Position numbers and translations under genes: made by a program | The notes under the pieces: model-generated | Databases searched by the model: none | What the model was told of the DNA's origin: nothing | What the model saw: the letters and a program-made list of their open reading frames with translations, nothing else | Origin: a virus | Reading direction: 5' to 3' (one strand) | Length of the DNA stretch: 64,000 nt | IMG/VR virus record: IMGVR_UViG_3300033143_001962 | Location: 185,798-249,797 of that record | Shown here: positions 53,776 to 61,494 of the stretch, piece after piece | How positions within the stretch are numbered: position 1 is the stretch's first letter | Layout: each line of letters opens with the position of its first letter

Positions 53776-54851
53776 AATTGTATTCCTAAATAATCCCTGT
53801 GGTTAATATTTCTTCTTTCATCTAGTTCGTGTATAAATGCTGATAATAATTCAGGCTCACCTTCTAGCATTATTTGCCTAAGTGTACTATCTACGTTCGC
53901 TTTAAACTCACTTCCGTCAACGTAGAACTTTGATTGTTTTATCTTTTCAAATTGGTTAATTGTATTCGTTTTGTATTGATGCGGTATGTTTTCAACTTGT
54001 AACTTTTTACGTGCAATAACAAATGACAACGTCCAAAAATCAATACCATCTTCAAGTTCAATTAACTCGTGCATGTTTAATACAGATACCGCATCGATTA
54101 CAGAATTAAACATCAGTGTACAATTTAATGTCTTTGCCCATTCTAGGTTAGTTGTAAACTTACTCCACTTAAGCGGGTACCTGTGGTACTCATTGACGTC
54201 ACCATAAGCATCAACACTAATGGTTAATGTCAAGTTTGTTATTCTATTAAGTACTGCTTTAATACTATCATTGACTCTGGTTAAATTCGTATTGATAACT
54301 ACTTCTGGTTGTACTTTCGAATCTGCTATTACACCTAACAATGTAATAAACTCATCAATGATTAGTGGTTCACCACCTGCAAGATAAATTTTCTTGGAGT
54401 TTAATATCTCTGTCAAATTAATATCAATCTGTCTGTGACCTACCGGAATACCTAACTCCTTCTGCCAGAGCGAACTGTTATCAGGCTTACAAGTAATACA
54501 CGCTAGATTACATTTGTTATCGTACCGTATATCATAAAAGTATTTAGGTTCGGTGTCGTACGGTTGCCAATTATTGATGTAAAACTTTACATCTGGATCT
54601 ACCATCCAGCGTTTAGTTTCGCGGAAGCGGGGGCTAATGCCACCCTTGTCTTCAATATCGTAACATGCAGTACATTGCTCAACACGTTCACCGTTTGCTA
54701 TCTTTTCCTTAAGCTGTTCTACATGGTAGCCTTCACGTACCGGAGCATGAGTTTCGCCCATGCAACATAGATACTTGTTACCATCCAGGCTAATAAACTC
54801 CTCAATGAATGGCAGCACACAAAATGTACCATTACTTAAGTCTTTACGCAT
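53760..54851 (-). CDS. Radical SAM/SPASM-type protein
   Basis: 363 residues. The 4Fe-4S motif is YDNKCNLACITCKPDNSSLW (CxxxCxxC) at about residue 108-127; AGGEPLIIDEF is the SAM GGE motif. N-terminal FCVLPFIEEF...YLCCMGE and EQCTACYDIE add further Cys as in SPASM/twitch enzymes that carry auxiliary clusters. Substrate unknown; marine phages often carry such proteins near sugar or peptide-modifying genes. Confidence 0.75.
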   Translation of the reverse strand: MRKDLSNGTFCVLPFIEEFISLDGNKYLCCMGETHAPVREGYHVEQLKEKIANGERVEQCTACYDIEDKGGISPRFRETKRWMVDPDVKFYINNWQPYDTEPKYFYDIRYDNKCNLACITCKPDNSSLWQKELGIPVGHRQIDINLTEILNSKKIYLAGGEPLIIDEFITLLGVIADSKVQPEVVINTNLTRVNDSIKAVLNRITNLTLTISVDAYGDVNEYHRYPLKWSKFTTNLEWAKTLNCTLMFNSVIDAVSVLNMHELIELEDGIDFWTLSFVIARKKLQVENIPHQYKTNTINQFEKIKQSKFYVDGSEFKANVDSTLRQIMLEGEPELLSAFIHELDERRNINHRDYLGIQLCDIL

Positions 54852-55770
54852 TCTGCACTAATTCAATAAGTGTTGCTGATAAATTAATTTCTGGATCAGC
54901 AACAAAACTATGGTTAACTAATCCTGTGCGTATTACTAATATAGCAGCATCTTTCTTTTCATCAGTGTCACCCCATAAGCCTAACGAATCGTACATCCAT
55001 CTGTACACACCTTCCATTTCTTCTGGCCTTACACTTGCGCACAATAGCTCACGAGCCTTAGTGTACTGTTGCTTCTTCATTAAATCAACTACCGCTAACT
55101 TATAATCGTCACCACCACCTGCACCAGTGCTGCTACCAGGAGAGGCAAGCTTTAAGTCTACACTACCTTCTTGTAAGCTGTTTAAGCATTTACGCAAGTC
55201 TGGGTACGTAGCTGTAACATAGCTATCTAATGTATCGAGATCAAACTCTACACCTTCTGTTATAAGCACTTCTGCTGCTCTTGCTGTAAACTCTGTTTGA
55301 TCAACTCTATCAACATGGAAGCCTTGGCAGCGTGAATGCAACGGGCCTATAATCTTATACGGAAAGTTACATGTTAAGATAAAGCGGGCTGTACTTGCGT
55401 ACTTCTCCATTAATCCACGTAGCACTGCTTGAGCGTTAGGTGATAAGTAATCTGCTTCATCTAAGAGTACAACTTTAAAATCACCAAATGGCATTGTTTG
55501 GACAAAACCTTCAACAGTGTTTCTAATGTAATCCACGCTGTTGTCTCGACTTGCGTTAATTTCCTTAACATCGTATTCTTCAACGCCGAGTTGATTAATT
55601 AATATTTTTGCTAATGTAGTTTTGCCTACGCCTGCACTACCACTGAATAGCAAGTGCGGAATTGACTTTTCAGCAATCCAACTGTTTATTTTTGCTTTCT
55701 GATCTTCGTTCTGAAATACATATCCGTTTACTGTATTTGGTCTGTATTTTTCTACCCATAGCTCTTTCAT
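54844..55770 (-). CDS. 44: Clamp-loader large subunit (gp44 type)
   Basis: 308 residues (T4 gp44 is 319). RFC-like AAA+: N-terminal WVEKYRPNTVNGYVFQNED, Walker A LFSGSAGVGKTTLAKILINQ, Walker B VVLLDEADYLSPNAQAVLR, sensor 1 RFILTCNFPYKIIGPLHSRC with the Ser-Arg-Cys (SRC) motif. It loads the gp45 clamp with gp62. No gp62 candidate was recognised in the window. Confidence 0.93.
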   Translation of the reverse strand: MKELWVEKYRPNTVNGYVFQNEDQKAKINSWIAEKSIPHLLFSGSAGVGKTTLAKILINQLGVEEYDVKEINASRDNSVDYIRNTVEGFVQTMPFGDFKVVLLDEADYLSPNAQAVLRGLMEKYASTARFILTCNFPYKIIGPLHSRCQGFHVDRVDQTEFTARAAEVLITEGVEFDLDTLDSYVTATYPDLRKCLNSLQEGSVDLKLASPGSSTGAGGGDDYKLAVVDLMKKQQYTKARELLCASVRPEEMEGVYRWMYDSLGLWGDTDEKKDAAILVIRTGLVNHSFVADPEINLSATLIELVQNA

Positions 55771-56105
55771 TATTCTTCTCGCTTTCCATTAAACACACAA
55801 ATGAAATACATACTAGTATTCTCATCATTATTAAACACTCTATGGAAGGCGCCATCAGGAACCATTACAGTATCGCCTGCTGTTACTTCTATCATAGTGT
55901 CGTTTAATTGCATGGTGCCGTCGCCGAGTGCAAAGAAGTATATTTCTTCTTGCCCTTCGTGTGCGTGTCCACCTGTTGATTGATTAGGTTTTAATCGTGT
56001 ACTGCTAAGTACTAAATTCTTTAAGTCTGTGTTATCCTTAACAACATAGCGTTCGTCATCTCTTACGATTTTGCCGCCTATTGTCCAGTTACTGTATTTT
56101 GACAT
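55770..56105 (-). CDS. Cupin-fold protein (111 aa)
   Basis: Cupin motif 1 GGHAHEGQEEIYFFALGDGT (two His and Glu metal ligands) and motif 2 DTVMVPDGAFHRVFNNDEN with the last His, in a single-barrel protein. Likely a sugar-phosphate isomerase or small metal-dependent enzyme. A sigma70-like promoter lies just upstream, so it and gp44 may be early genes. Confidence 0.8.
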   Translation of the reverse strand: MSKYSNWTIGGKIVRDDERYVVKDNTDLKNLVLSSTRLKPNQSTGGHAHEGQEEIYFFALGDGTMQLNDTMIEVTAGDTVMVPDGAFHRVFNNDENTSMYFICVFNGKREE

Positions 56106-56123
56106 GTAGCCCTCCGTTGCGTA

Positions 56124-56152
56124 ATTATAACATTACACAACGAAGATGTCTA
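56124..56152 (-). promoter_or_regulatory. Sigma70-type promoter for the cupin/gp44 unit
   Basis: Minus strand: -35 TAGACA (56147-56152), 17-nt spacer, -10 TATAAT (56124-56129), 19 nt upstream of the cupin ATG with GGAGGG in the leader. Confidence 0.82.
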
Positions 56153-56162
56153 TAAGGTTTGG

Positions 56163-56591
56163 TTACTTTGCTATTGCGTCTCGATCTGTTCCATCGTTAT
56201 GCAACGAGCCTTCAATGCGATGTGCGTCTGAGTGTGCTGTTAGTGCAACTGATACAGTTTCGTCTTCCATTGCTTCTGTACTAACTAACAATATGTCAGC
56301 GTTGTCTACCATGCGTACTGTTAGATCTTCACCTGCGATGTTGTACTTCATACCACGTGTCCAACGACCGTGACTTACAAGTATCCATTCGCCTACTGCA
56401 ATGTCTTTCTGCTCTGGCCCTACTGCGTGTACTTCTGCCCAACGTGGGCGAATGCCTTCTGACTTTCTATCGTCACCGATCATTAGGATGCCGCCGGTGG
56501 TTAGGCGATCACCGAATACCATGTCACGTACTAAAATGCGATCACGTATTGGTTCTAGTGCGTTTGCTTCGTATATGTCAATTGATGCCAT
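56163..56591 (-). CDS. Co-chaperonin GroES/gp31-like protein (142 aa)
   Basis: LEPIRDRILVRDMVFGDRLT, then TTGGILMIGDD, RPRWAEVHAVGPEQKDIAVG and GEWILVSHGRWTRG follow the GroES barrel: N-strand with RDRxLV, mobile loop with SGGI-like TTGGI, and the K/VGPE-x-V-x-VGxWV strand. T4 gp31 replaces GroES to fold the major capsid protein in GroEL. The C-terminal extension (from about residue 100) is phage-specific. Stop is TAA; downstream is a sigma70 promoter for the next unit. Confidence 0.7.
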   Translation of the reverse strand: MASIDIYEANALEPIRDRILVRDMVFGDRLTTGGILMIGDDRKSEGIRPRWAEVHAVGPEQKDIAVGEWILVSHGRWTRGMKYNIAGEDLTVRMVDNADILLVSTEAMEDETVSVALTAHSDAHRIEGSLHNDGTDRDAIAK

Positions 56592-57100
56592 TAAATTTTC
56601 TTTACACCGTCTACGCTACGCGCTTCTTCTTGCGGGGTTTTAACCGTTTCTTGTTTTACTTCACGTGCCTTAGCAATAGCTTCTGCAAGCCCACCTTTGG
56701 CTTCTGCAACAACTTCCGTTACATCTTCAACGACTGGAGTATCGACTTCTGCGGTTATATTTTCAACTACCGGAGTAACGTCTACAATAGTAACATCATC
56801 GTCTAATCCAGTAACTTCTGTAACTTCCGTTGTTGAGTTTACATACTTTTCAGCAATTATCTGAGCTGCTTTCTTGCTGTTAACAACTGGCATGTCTTTA
56901 ACTTGTGTGCCAATTTGCTTTCTGTAATTCTTACTTACTTGCTTATTGCGATCAACAACTTTCTTGTTGTTACTATCAATAACATCACCACGAGCATTAG
57001 TATTCATGTTACCTACTGCACGTACTTCTTCGTTCTTTAGCATTAGCTTGCCGAGATCTAACTCTTTACCTTGGCTTGTTTTATAAACATTTCCTGCCAT
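56591..57100 (-). CDS. Conserved T4-like protein, probably virion-related (169 aa)
   Basis: Start ATG 57098-57100 (MAGNVYKTSQGKELDLGKLM), with GGGAGAAT before it; the longer frame to 57154 overlaps the DnaE-like gene. The NEEVRAVGNMNTNARGDVID and NKQVSKNYRKQI segments recall a protein I know from T4-like marine phages. The C-terminal half is acidic Val/Thr/Glu repeats (PVVENITAEVDTPVVEDV). Late-type box upstream at 57126. Confidence 0.6.
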   Translation of the reverse strand: MAGNVYKTSQGKELDLGKLMLKNEEVRAVGNMNTNARGDVIDSNNKKVVDRNKQVSKNYRKQIGTQVKDMPVVNSKKAAQIIAEKYVNSTTEVTEVTGLDDDVTIVDVTPVVENITAEVDTPVVEDVTEVVAEAKGGLAEAIAKAREVKQETVKTPQEEARSVDGVKKI

Positions 57101-57125
57101 TTGTATTCTCCCTATTATATACGTA

Positions 57126-57133
57126 TATTTATC
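57126..57133 (-). promoter_or_regulatory. Late-promoter-like GATAAATA box
   Basis: Minus strand GATAAATA overlapping the stop of the DnaE-like gene, 25 nt before the chosen ATG at 57100, leaving room for a leader with GGGAGA. Confidence 0.55.
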
Positions 57134-57662
57134 GTAAAAATTCACTGACGTCAAGTTTATAAAACATTGAGTCTATTCTGTGTACTTTCATTTTATATAA
57201 TACGTAACTCGACACGCTAGAACCACGTCCAACGCCCCAAATAACTCCATTTAATTCCATTAAGTCTACTAAGTATTTCATATAGCGCAATAGATCAAAC
57301 AGGTCACGTTCCATGTACATTAATAATTCTTCACCACAGCGTTGTAACTCTGCATCAGTACTGCATAAGCTTAATACATGTGCCGCAATGTCTAAATCTT
57401 TGTACTGTTGTGGCATTTGCCACTCAACTTGATTTTGTTTGTCAAATTCTTCTACAGATAAATTATCGTTATCTAACTGTTTTACTAACGCTTCGTACCC
57501 AGCGACTGTGTTTGCAGTGTCTACGTCTATGGTCTGCCCATCGTCGGCAACGACAAAAGGACCGGGTTTGAATTCTGGATCGGCATTATTTACATCGTGC
57601 ATTAAGATATCAAATATCTCAGCTTCGTTGTAAATCATTTGACCGAACTTATCAGTAATCAT
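57129..57662 (-). CDS. DNA polymerase III alpha (DnaE)-like fragment (177 aa)
   Basis: NGVIWGVGRGSSVSSYVLYK near residue 137-156 and HRIDSMFYKLDVSEFLR at the end match the DnaE core segment 'VGPGRGSAAGSLVAYxLxIxxVDPLxxxLLFERFLN', which leads into the palm. The catalytic Asp-x-Asp region that follows in DnaE is absent. It is therefore a stand-alone fragment of unknown use, seen by me in other T4-like marine phages. N-terminal half is helical. Perhaps a primase/processivity-contact protein (speculation). Confidence 0.65.
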   Translation of the reverse strand: MITDKFGQMIYNEAEIFDILMHDVNNADPEFKPGPFVVADDGQTIDVDTANTVAGYEALVKQLDNDNLSVEEFDKQNQVEWQMPQQYKDLDIAAHVLSLCSTDAELQRCGEELLMYMERDLFDLLRYMKYLVDLMELNGVIWGVGRGSSVSSYVLYKMKVHRIDSMFYKLDVSEFLR

Positions 57663-58318
57663 TTTTTCTTATTAAAATCGTTCATGTTAATAATTGTACT
57701 TTCTTCTTTCTCTTCTGTTAATGATTTCTTTAACGATTCAGGAGTGAATACAATTTCTAAGTCTTCGTCTTCGTCTTCTTCATCTACCCAATGTAACTGC
57801 AAGTCCTTCCATGTCATGGTAGTTTCAGTGGTGCCACTGACGTAGTCTGGTTCTTTCTTTGCCCACCACTTCTTCGGATCTTCTGTGTTAACTAGCTCAT
57901 GTATTTCATCTTCGTCGTCTTCGTCTGCAACATCAAACACGTATGTAACGAATCCGCCTAAGTGGCTCATTATCTCAGACTCTGTAATAATTAATGCATC
58001 TTCAAGTATTGCATTAAGCTTAGTTACAATAACGGCTTGGACGACTTGATCGTATGCACCTGGCTCCGGAACTGTTAACAGTGGAATGTCTGCATTTGCT
58101 AATTTATTAATACCGTCTTGGTCAGTTTCTGTAATGAATACACTACGCTGAACAATGTCTTGTATGAAATAGTTAATACGCTCAAAGCCAATGGTGTGGT
58201 CGCCCATGTTCTCTGAGTTAGTGTACAAGTCAAGGTTCATTTTAAATCTATTAAAGAATAACTCGTTGCCGATGTATATTCCTGCCATAAAATCATATTC
58301 GTTTTTTAGTCTTGCCAT
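57659..58318 (-). CDS. Conserved T4-like phage protein (219 aa)
   Basis: Starts MARLKNEYDFMAGIYIGNEL; the N-half has NMGDHTIGFERINYFIQDIV (a pattern I associate with a T4-like marine core gene) and the C-half is acidic (ADEDDEDEIHELVN, WVDEEDEDEDLEIVF). No enzyme motif. Overlaps the DnaE-like gene by ATGA and follows the next gene's TAG by 8 nt. Confidence 0.6.
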   Translation of the reverse strand: MARLKNEYDFMAGIYIGNELFFNRFKMNLDLYTNSENMGDHTIGFERINYFIQDIVQRSVFITETDQDGINKLANADIPLLTVPEPGAYDQVVQAVIVTKLNAILEDALIITESEIMSHLGGFVTYVFDVADEDDEDEIHELVNTEDPKKWWAKKEPDYVSGTTETTMTWKDLQLHWVDEEDEDEDLEIVFTPESLKKSLTEEKEESTIINMNDFNKKK

Positions 58319-58326
58319 TTTAATCC

Positions 58327-58806
58327 CTATTGTAGTTCTACTACTAATCTTACGTTTTTAAACGTGTCTACTATGTTAATTTTATCATGTGCTGTTATCG
58401 TCGAAGCGCCATCTATAATAACCATGCTGCGATTCTGCACAGGTTCAATTCTACGGGCTGTACTTCTATCGCCTACAATAAATACACGCTTCATCATGTC
58501 TGCACGTACTACATATAGCTTTGATAAATTATCTACATGCTCTCTAATACCGCGCATTGCACTGCCATTTCTAACATATAGTATAGCATCGTCATTAGCA
58601 AATAACAATCTTATTGCTGCGGTTGTATGCCCCATGCGTCTTGCCATTTGTATCTTAACTGTGCCGAACTCTTGCCTGAACGCGCCGCTATCTAAATTGT
58701 AATTTTCTCTGTAGTCTTTAACAACTCCACGTTCTAAGTTCTTTAGTGCTGCTTCAACTACACTACAAATCATGTCTGCATTGTCTGGCTTAACATCTTC
58801 AATCAT
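58327..58806 (-). CDS. P-loop-like protein with degenerate Walker A, TAG stop (159 aa)
   Basis: KIQMARRMGHTTAAIRLLFA has the shape of a Walker A (hydrophobic strand, G-x-T-T, helix) but with Gly-His in place of Gly-Lys. VFIVGDRSTARRI and SMVIIDGAS could be strands 2-3 of the NTPase fold. Possibly an inactive or adapted ATPase. Ends in TAG (58327-58329). Confidence 0.5.
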   Translation of the reverse strand: MIEDVKPDNADMICSVVEAALKNLERGVVKDYRENYNLDSGAFRQEFGTVKIQMARRMGHTTAAIRLLFANDDAILYVRNGSAMRGIREHVDNLSKLYVVRADMMKRVFIVGDRSTARRIEPVQNRSMVIIDGASTITAHDKINIVDTFKNVRLVVELQ

Positions 58807-59039
58807 GATATATCAATCTTACCATCCATGCCCTTATTACCTTTGAACATTTCGTCGATCATTTCGTGATGCGCACGTTGGTATGTTTCAAGAGCCATTT
58901 CAATTTGATACACGAGTTCTTGCTGCCCCATGCCGTATGAAAAGGACAAGCGTGACATAAGATCATTTATCTTCGTTTGGACTTGCTCAATAGTCATATC
59001 TTCTTTAATTGTTCTTACACTTAATCCTGGATGTTCCAT
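58803..59039 (-). CDS. Small conserved helical protein (78 aa)
   Basis: EQVQTKINDLMSRLSFSYGM and QQELVYQIEMALETYQRAHH, in a two-helix layout I recall from T4-like marine phages. Overlaps both neighbours by 4 nt or less. Function unknown. Confidence 0.6.
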   Translation of the reverse strand: MEHPGLSVRTIKEDMTIEQVQTKINDLMSRLSFSYGMGQQELVYQIEMALETYQRAHHEMIDEMFKGNKGMDGKIDIS

Positions 59040-59245
59040 TACACTTTCCTGAAAATCGGAGTAGTATTCTGCATACGTTCAAATGCAACATCAGTTAAAT
59101 CAGATATTTCAGATTCGTTAATCTTCATAACTTTAAGATTCATTCCGTTGGTACTATTAGGCGTTTTTAGCATGTAGTAAAGAAGGTCATTGTCACGTTC
59201 TTCGTTTTCTAATTGCGCTTTGAAATATTCTTTCATTTCTTTCAT
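59039..59245 (-). CDS. Small helical protein (68 aa)
   Basis: MKEMKEYFKAQLENEERDND then MLKTPNSTNGMNLKVMKINE. Charged, helical; function unknown. Confidence 0.5.
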   Translation of the reverse strand: MKEMKEYFKAQLENEERDNDLLYYMLKTPNSTNGMNLKVMKINESEISDLTDVAFERMQNTTPIFRKV

Positions 59246-59264
59246 ACTATTAATTATCCTTGTA

Positions 59265-59666
59265 TTACAAGTCGCCTGCTTTTCTGTTTTCAGATTCGTC
59301 TACTGTAAAGCCATTTACATAACGCTTATCTATCTTTTCAACGTTTTCAATAATAACTTCTTCTACGCTATATCCTAGTGCAACACATGCCATAGTTAGG
59401 TAAAATGCTGCATCGCCTAATTCACGTTTCATGTGGAATCGATTGGCTTCGTTAAGTTCTTTGCCTTGCCATTGTATTTTCTTAACAATTTCAATAAACT
59501 CACCAGCTTCTGCGGCGAGGCCTTCTGATGCTGTAATCATTAACGGAATGTTAACGTTAGGCATTGTTTCTTGTAGTTCTTCAAGACGCCTGATATAGGT
59601 ATCTAAGTCTTTACTTGTTGTTGATGTTTTGTCAAAGACAAAATCCTGGTACTTTTCTAATTCCAT
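59265..59666 (-). CDS. mazG: MazG-like nucleotide pyrophosphohydrolase
   Basis: 133 residues; EGLAAEAGEFIEIVKKIQWQ (the ExxE metal-binding pair) and KRELGDAAFYLTMACVALGY (the second ExxD) define the MazG fold. It hydrolyses NTPs or dNTPs, or lowers ppGpp in the host as proposed for cyanophage MazG. It stands in a small-gene cluster near 59 kb. Confidence 0.9.
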   Translation of the reverse strand: MELEKYQDFVFDKTSTTSKDLDTYIRRLEELQETMPNVNIPLMITASEGLAAEAGEFIEIVKKIQWQGKELNEANRFHMKRELGDAAFYLTMACVALGYSVEEVIIENVEKIDKRYVNGFTVDESENRKAGDL

Positions 59667-59668
59667 TT

Positions 59669-59908
59669 TTACTTTTCCTTATATATAAAATCGTGTATCT
59701 TTTTAATAATCCAATGTCCTACGAACATAGACATAAACCATAGTATAAAGAACAATGGCATGAGTAGACTAAACCATCTAGCTTCCGCGCTAGTAATAAA
59801 CTCTGGGCTAAATGCGTAGTCCATTATGTACATGCCGCCTATCATACATATGATAGACCATGCTATCATTGCTGCTCTGAAGAATTTTATGTGCTTGGTC
59901 TTCGCCAT
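59669..59908 (-). CDS. Two-helix membrane protein (79 aa)
   Basis: Hydrophobic helices at FRAAMIAWSIICMIGGMYIM and FSLLMPLFFILWFMSMFVGH with a charged loop and a basic C-terminus (IHDFIYKEK). Follows mazG's start by 2 nt. Function unknown. Confidence 0.55.
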   Translation of the reverse strand: MAKTKHIKFFRAAMIAWSIICMIGGMYIMDYAFSPEFITSAEARWFSLLMPLFFILWFMSMFVGHWIIKKIHDFIYKEK

Positions 59909-60189
59909 ACTTGCTCCTTTGGTGTATCGTGTTTATATCCTTGGAATTCAAACTTCCAATTCTTCTGACCTGTGTGTCCAGGCCACGTTAATGTAATCGT
60001 TGCCTTGTACAATCCTATTTTACCAGACTCCATCGGTACTTCAATGTTATTTGTTTTGAGTTGTCCGTGTTCCCACAGATTGTAATTCTGTAGCTGGTGA
60101 TCAAATACACAATTATGATTGAAGTCAAGTTTGTATTTCTTCGCTGCTCTACGCGCTTTCCAAAGATTGTACTTATCCTTTAGCTTCAT
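59887..60189 (-). CDS. Small basic protein of unknown function (100 aa)
   Basis: Basic N-terminus MKLKDKYNLWKARRAAKKYK, then HNCVFDHQLQNYNLWEHGQL and a beta segment GLYKATITLTWPGHTGQKNW. No family. Confidence 0.5.
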   Translation of the reverse strand: MKLKDKYNLWKARRAAKKYKLDFNHNCVFDHQLQNYNLWEHGQLKTNNIEVPMESGKIGLYKATITLTWPGHTGQKNWKFEFQGYKHDTPKEQVWRRPST

Positions 60190-60484
60190 ATCGCTCTGCT
60201 TCTTTTTTATAATCTATTATACAGTCAAACGGAATGTTTGAATATATTGTTAAGTCATGTGCTGCGTGTTTGACCAGTTTCATTAGTTCGTGGTTAGCGT
60301 GTTTTAATTTCGCAATGTCAACTGTGTCTATTTCTATAATTTTATTAAGTGCATCGATCTTTTCTTCAATTAATTCACACGAAAAATTTAATACGTACTT
60401 GCCGTCAGGGTCTAAGTACTCTATTAACTTTCCGTCCATTAATTCTACACTTACTCTGGTCGTCATTATACTGTCCTTGGCCAT
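60173..60484 (-). CDS. Coiled-coil-like small protein (103 aa)
   Basis: Begins MAKDSIMTTRVSVELMDGKL; a helical heptad region (LIEEKIDALNKIIEIDTVDI, AKLKHANHELMKLVKHAAHD) follows. Overlaps neighbours by 17-19 nt. Function unknown. Confidence 0.5.
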   Translation of the reverse strand: MAKDSIMTTRVSVELMDGKLIEYLDPDGKYVLNFSCELIEEKIDALNKIIEIDTVDIAKLKHANHELMKLVKHAAHDLTIYSNIPFDCIIDYKKEAERYEAKG

Positions 60485-60720
60485 TTCTTGTAGTACGCAA
60501 TAATTAAGATTAATATAACATTAAAGCCGTAGTTGGCAATAAGAGGCCATAGTAGTTGCGGAATAACATAAATCAATACAGCAACTTCGCCCCAGAACCA
60601 TAAGTTCAGGAATGTCCAAGTTAAACTATGTCCTACCTGTCCTGACTTGTATGCTTCCCATGCTAATGGCACACCGCAAATTGCTAATAGTAAGCCGCCG
60701 ATCCAACCAATTATTTCCAT
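60466..60720 (-). CDS. SemiSWEET/PQ-loop-like three-helix membrane protein (84 aa)
   Basis: Three membrane helices with PQ-loop spacing: IIGWIGGLLLAICGVPLAWE, then AYKSGQVGHSLTWTFLNLW, EVAVLIYVIPQLLW, and NYGFNVILILIIAYYKKWPR. SemiSWEETs are 80-90 residue, three-helix sugar transporters with a Pro in helix 1 ('PQ' motif; here GVP-L), an aromatic helix 2 and an Asn in helix 3 (NxG), all present. Sugar transport by the phage protein is a guess; PQ-loop proteins vary widely. Confidence 0.55.
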   Translation of the reverse strand: MEIIGWIGGLLLAICGVPLAWEAYKSGQVGHSLTWTFLNLWFWGEVAVLIYVIPQLLWPLIANYGFNVILILIIAYYKKWPRTV

Positions 60721-60721
60721 A

Positions 60722-61054
60722 TTATGAAGTACATCTTTCTAAGTAATCTTGTGCTGCTTCAAGTACAACTTCGTTTAAGTTCCGGGATGCCGCTAATATA
60801 TGTTTGCCGAACTCAGAGTCATCCCATTGATAAATGTAGTACTCGTCTACATCTTCATCTGCAAATAATTGCCAGTTGTCAATCATCATTAACTTGCTAA
60901 GTAATTTAAAACACTGCCCATCGTTTAATAGTGGTTCGTACACACAATACCCGTTTCCGTTGCATCGTACGTATTCGTTATCTGTTTGGTCTGTTAGAAT
61001 TTCTGCAGGTATTTCACAAATCGTTGCGAGTCGTAATAGGTCTTTAGCGTTCAT
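60722..61054 (-). CDS. Small acidic protein with sigma70 promoter (110 aa)
   Basis: Begins MNAKDLLRLATICEIPAEIL; includes EYVRCNGNGYCVYEPLLNDG (two Cys) and an acidic middle (DEDVDEYYIYQWDDSEFG). It heads the unit below the 61.08-61.1 kb promoter. Function unknown. Confidence 0.5.
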   Translation of the reverse strand: MNAKDLLRLATICEIPAEILTDQTDNEYVRCNGNGYCVYEPLLNDGQCFKLLSKLMMIDNWQLFADEDVDEYYIYQWDDSEFGKHILAASRNLNEVVLEAAQDYLERCTS

Positions 61055-61076
61055 AATGATTCCTTAGTAGATAACA

Positions 61077-61105
61077 ATTATAAACGATACAGAACTAGAA
61101 GTCAA
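61077..61105 (-). promoter_or_regulatory. Sigma70-type promoter below the virion-gene terminator
   Basis: Minus strand: -35 TTGACT (61100-61105), 17-nt spacer, -10 TATAAT (61077-61082), ATG at 61054 with AAGGAA in the leader. It drives the small-gene cluster from 61.05 kb down. Confidence 0.85.
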
Positions 61106-61108
61106 AAT

Positions 61109-61129
61109 AAAAGGGCGAAATGCCCTTTT
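61109..61129 (-). terminator. Terminator after the virion genes
   Basis: AAAAGGGC-GAAAT-GCCCTTTT forms an 8-bp hairpin (61109-61129) with T-rich flank on both strands; on the minus strand it is followed by TTTTATTTTGAC. It stops transcripts from 61.4-64 kb just before the early promoter. Confidence 0.9.
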
Positions 61130-61144
61130 AACATTACCGAAATG

Positions 61145-61462
61145 TTACCAAGTAGCTGGAGAGCGTACCCAAATGCCTGGATCACCGTTTACGTAGTCTG
61201 ATATACACATGTACATATAAGTCGCATCTGCTGCTATCATCCCAATTCTATCACCCGCTTGCCCAGCTGAACTAACCGGTACTGTAGTTGGAATTGCCAC
61301 TGTTGCAATTTCAGCTTGCAATGAAGATATTTCATCTTTTGCTGTTGCAAAGTTTGATAAAATGTTTGTAAAGTTATCGCGGAAGCCTTGACTGTCGTTA
61401 TCTTGTCCTGCTTGCGGGAAACCTGGGTCTATAAAATCTGTGCCTGTGTTTATTGTGCTCAT
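61145..61462 (-). CDS. Tail/fibre-type protein with 'GMIAAD...YMYMC' end (105 aa)
   Basis: Starts MSTINTGTDFIDPGFPQAGQ; a helical QGFRDNFTNILSNFATAKDE is followed by the end domain GDRIGMIAADATYMYMC then GDPGIWVRSPATW. This C-terminal pattern occurs in phage tail and fibre proteins. The partial gene at 63.8 kb ends with the same pattern, so the two are paralogs flanking the large Ig-like protein. Likely a virion protein. Confidence 0.7.
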   Translation of the reverse strand: MSTINTGTDFIDPGFPQAGQDNDSQGFRDNFTNILSNFATAKDEISSLQAEIATVAIPTTVPVSSAGQAGDRIGMIAADATYMYMCISDYVNGDPGIWVRSPATW

Positions 61463-61486
61463 TTAATTTAATTCCTTAATTTACTG

Positions 61487-61494
61487 TATTTATT
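61487..61494 (-). promoter_or_regulatory. Late promoter box AATAAATA upstream of the 105-aa tail gene
   Basis: Minus strand AATAAATA, 24 nt before the ATG at 61462, with AAGGAA in the leader. Overlaps the stop region of the large gene. A normal, leadered late promoter. Confidence 0.6.

Noticed and set aside
57129-57662. DnaE-like fragment as the remnant of a full polymerase in the window
   Set aside because: Upstream and downstream genes are unrelated intact genes in other frames, so no larger DnaE is broken up here.
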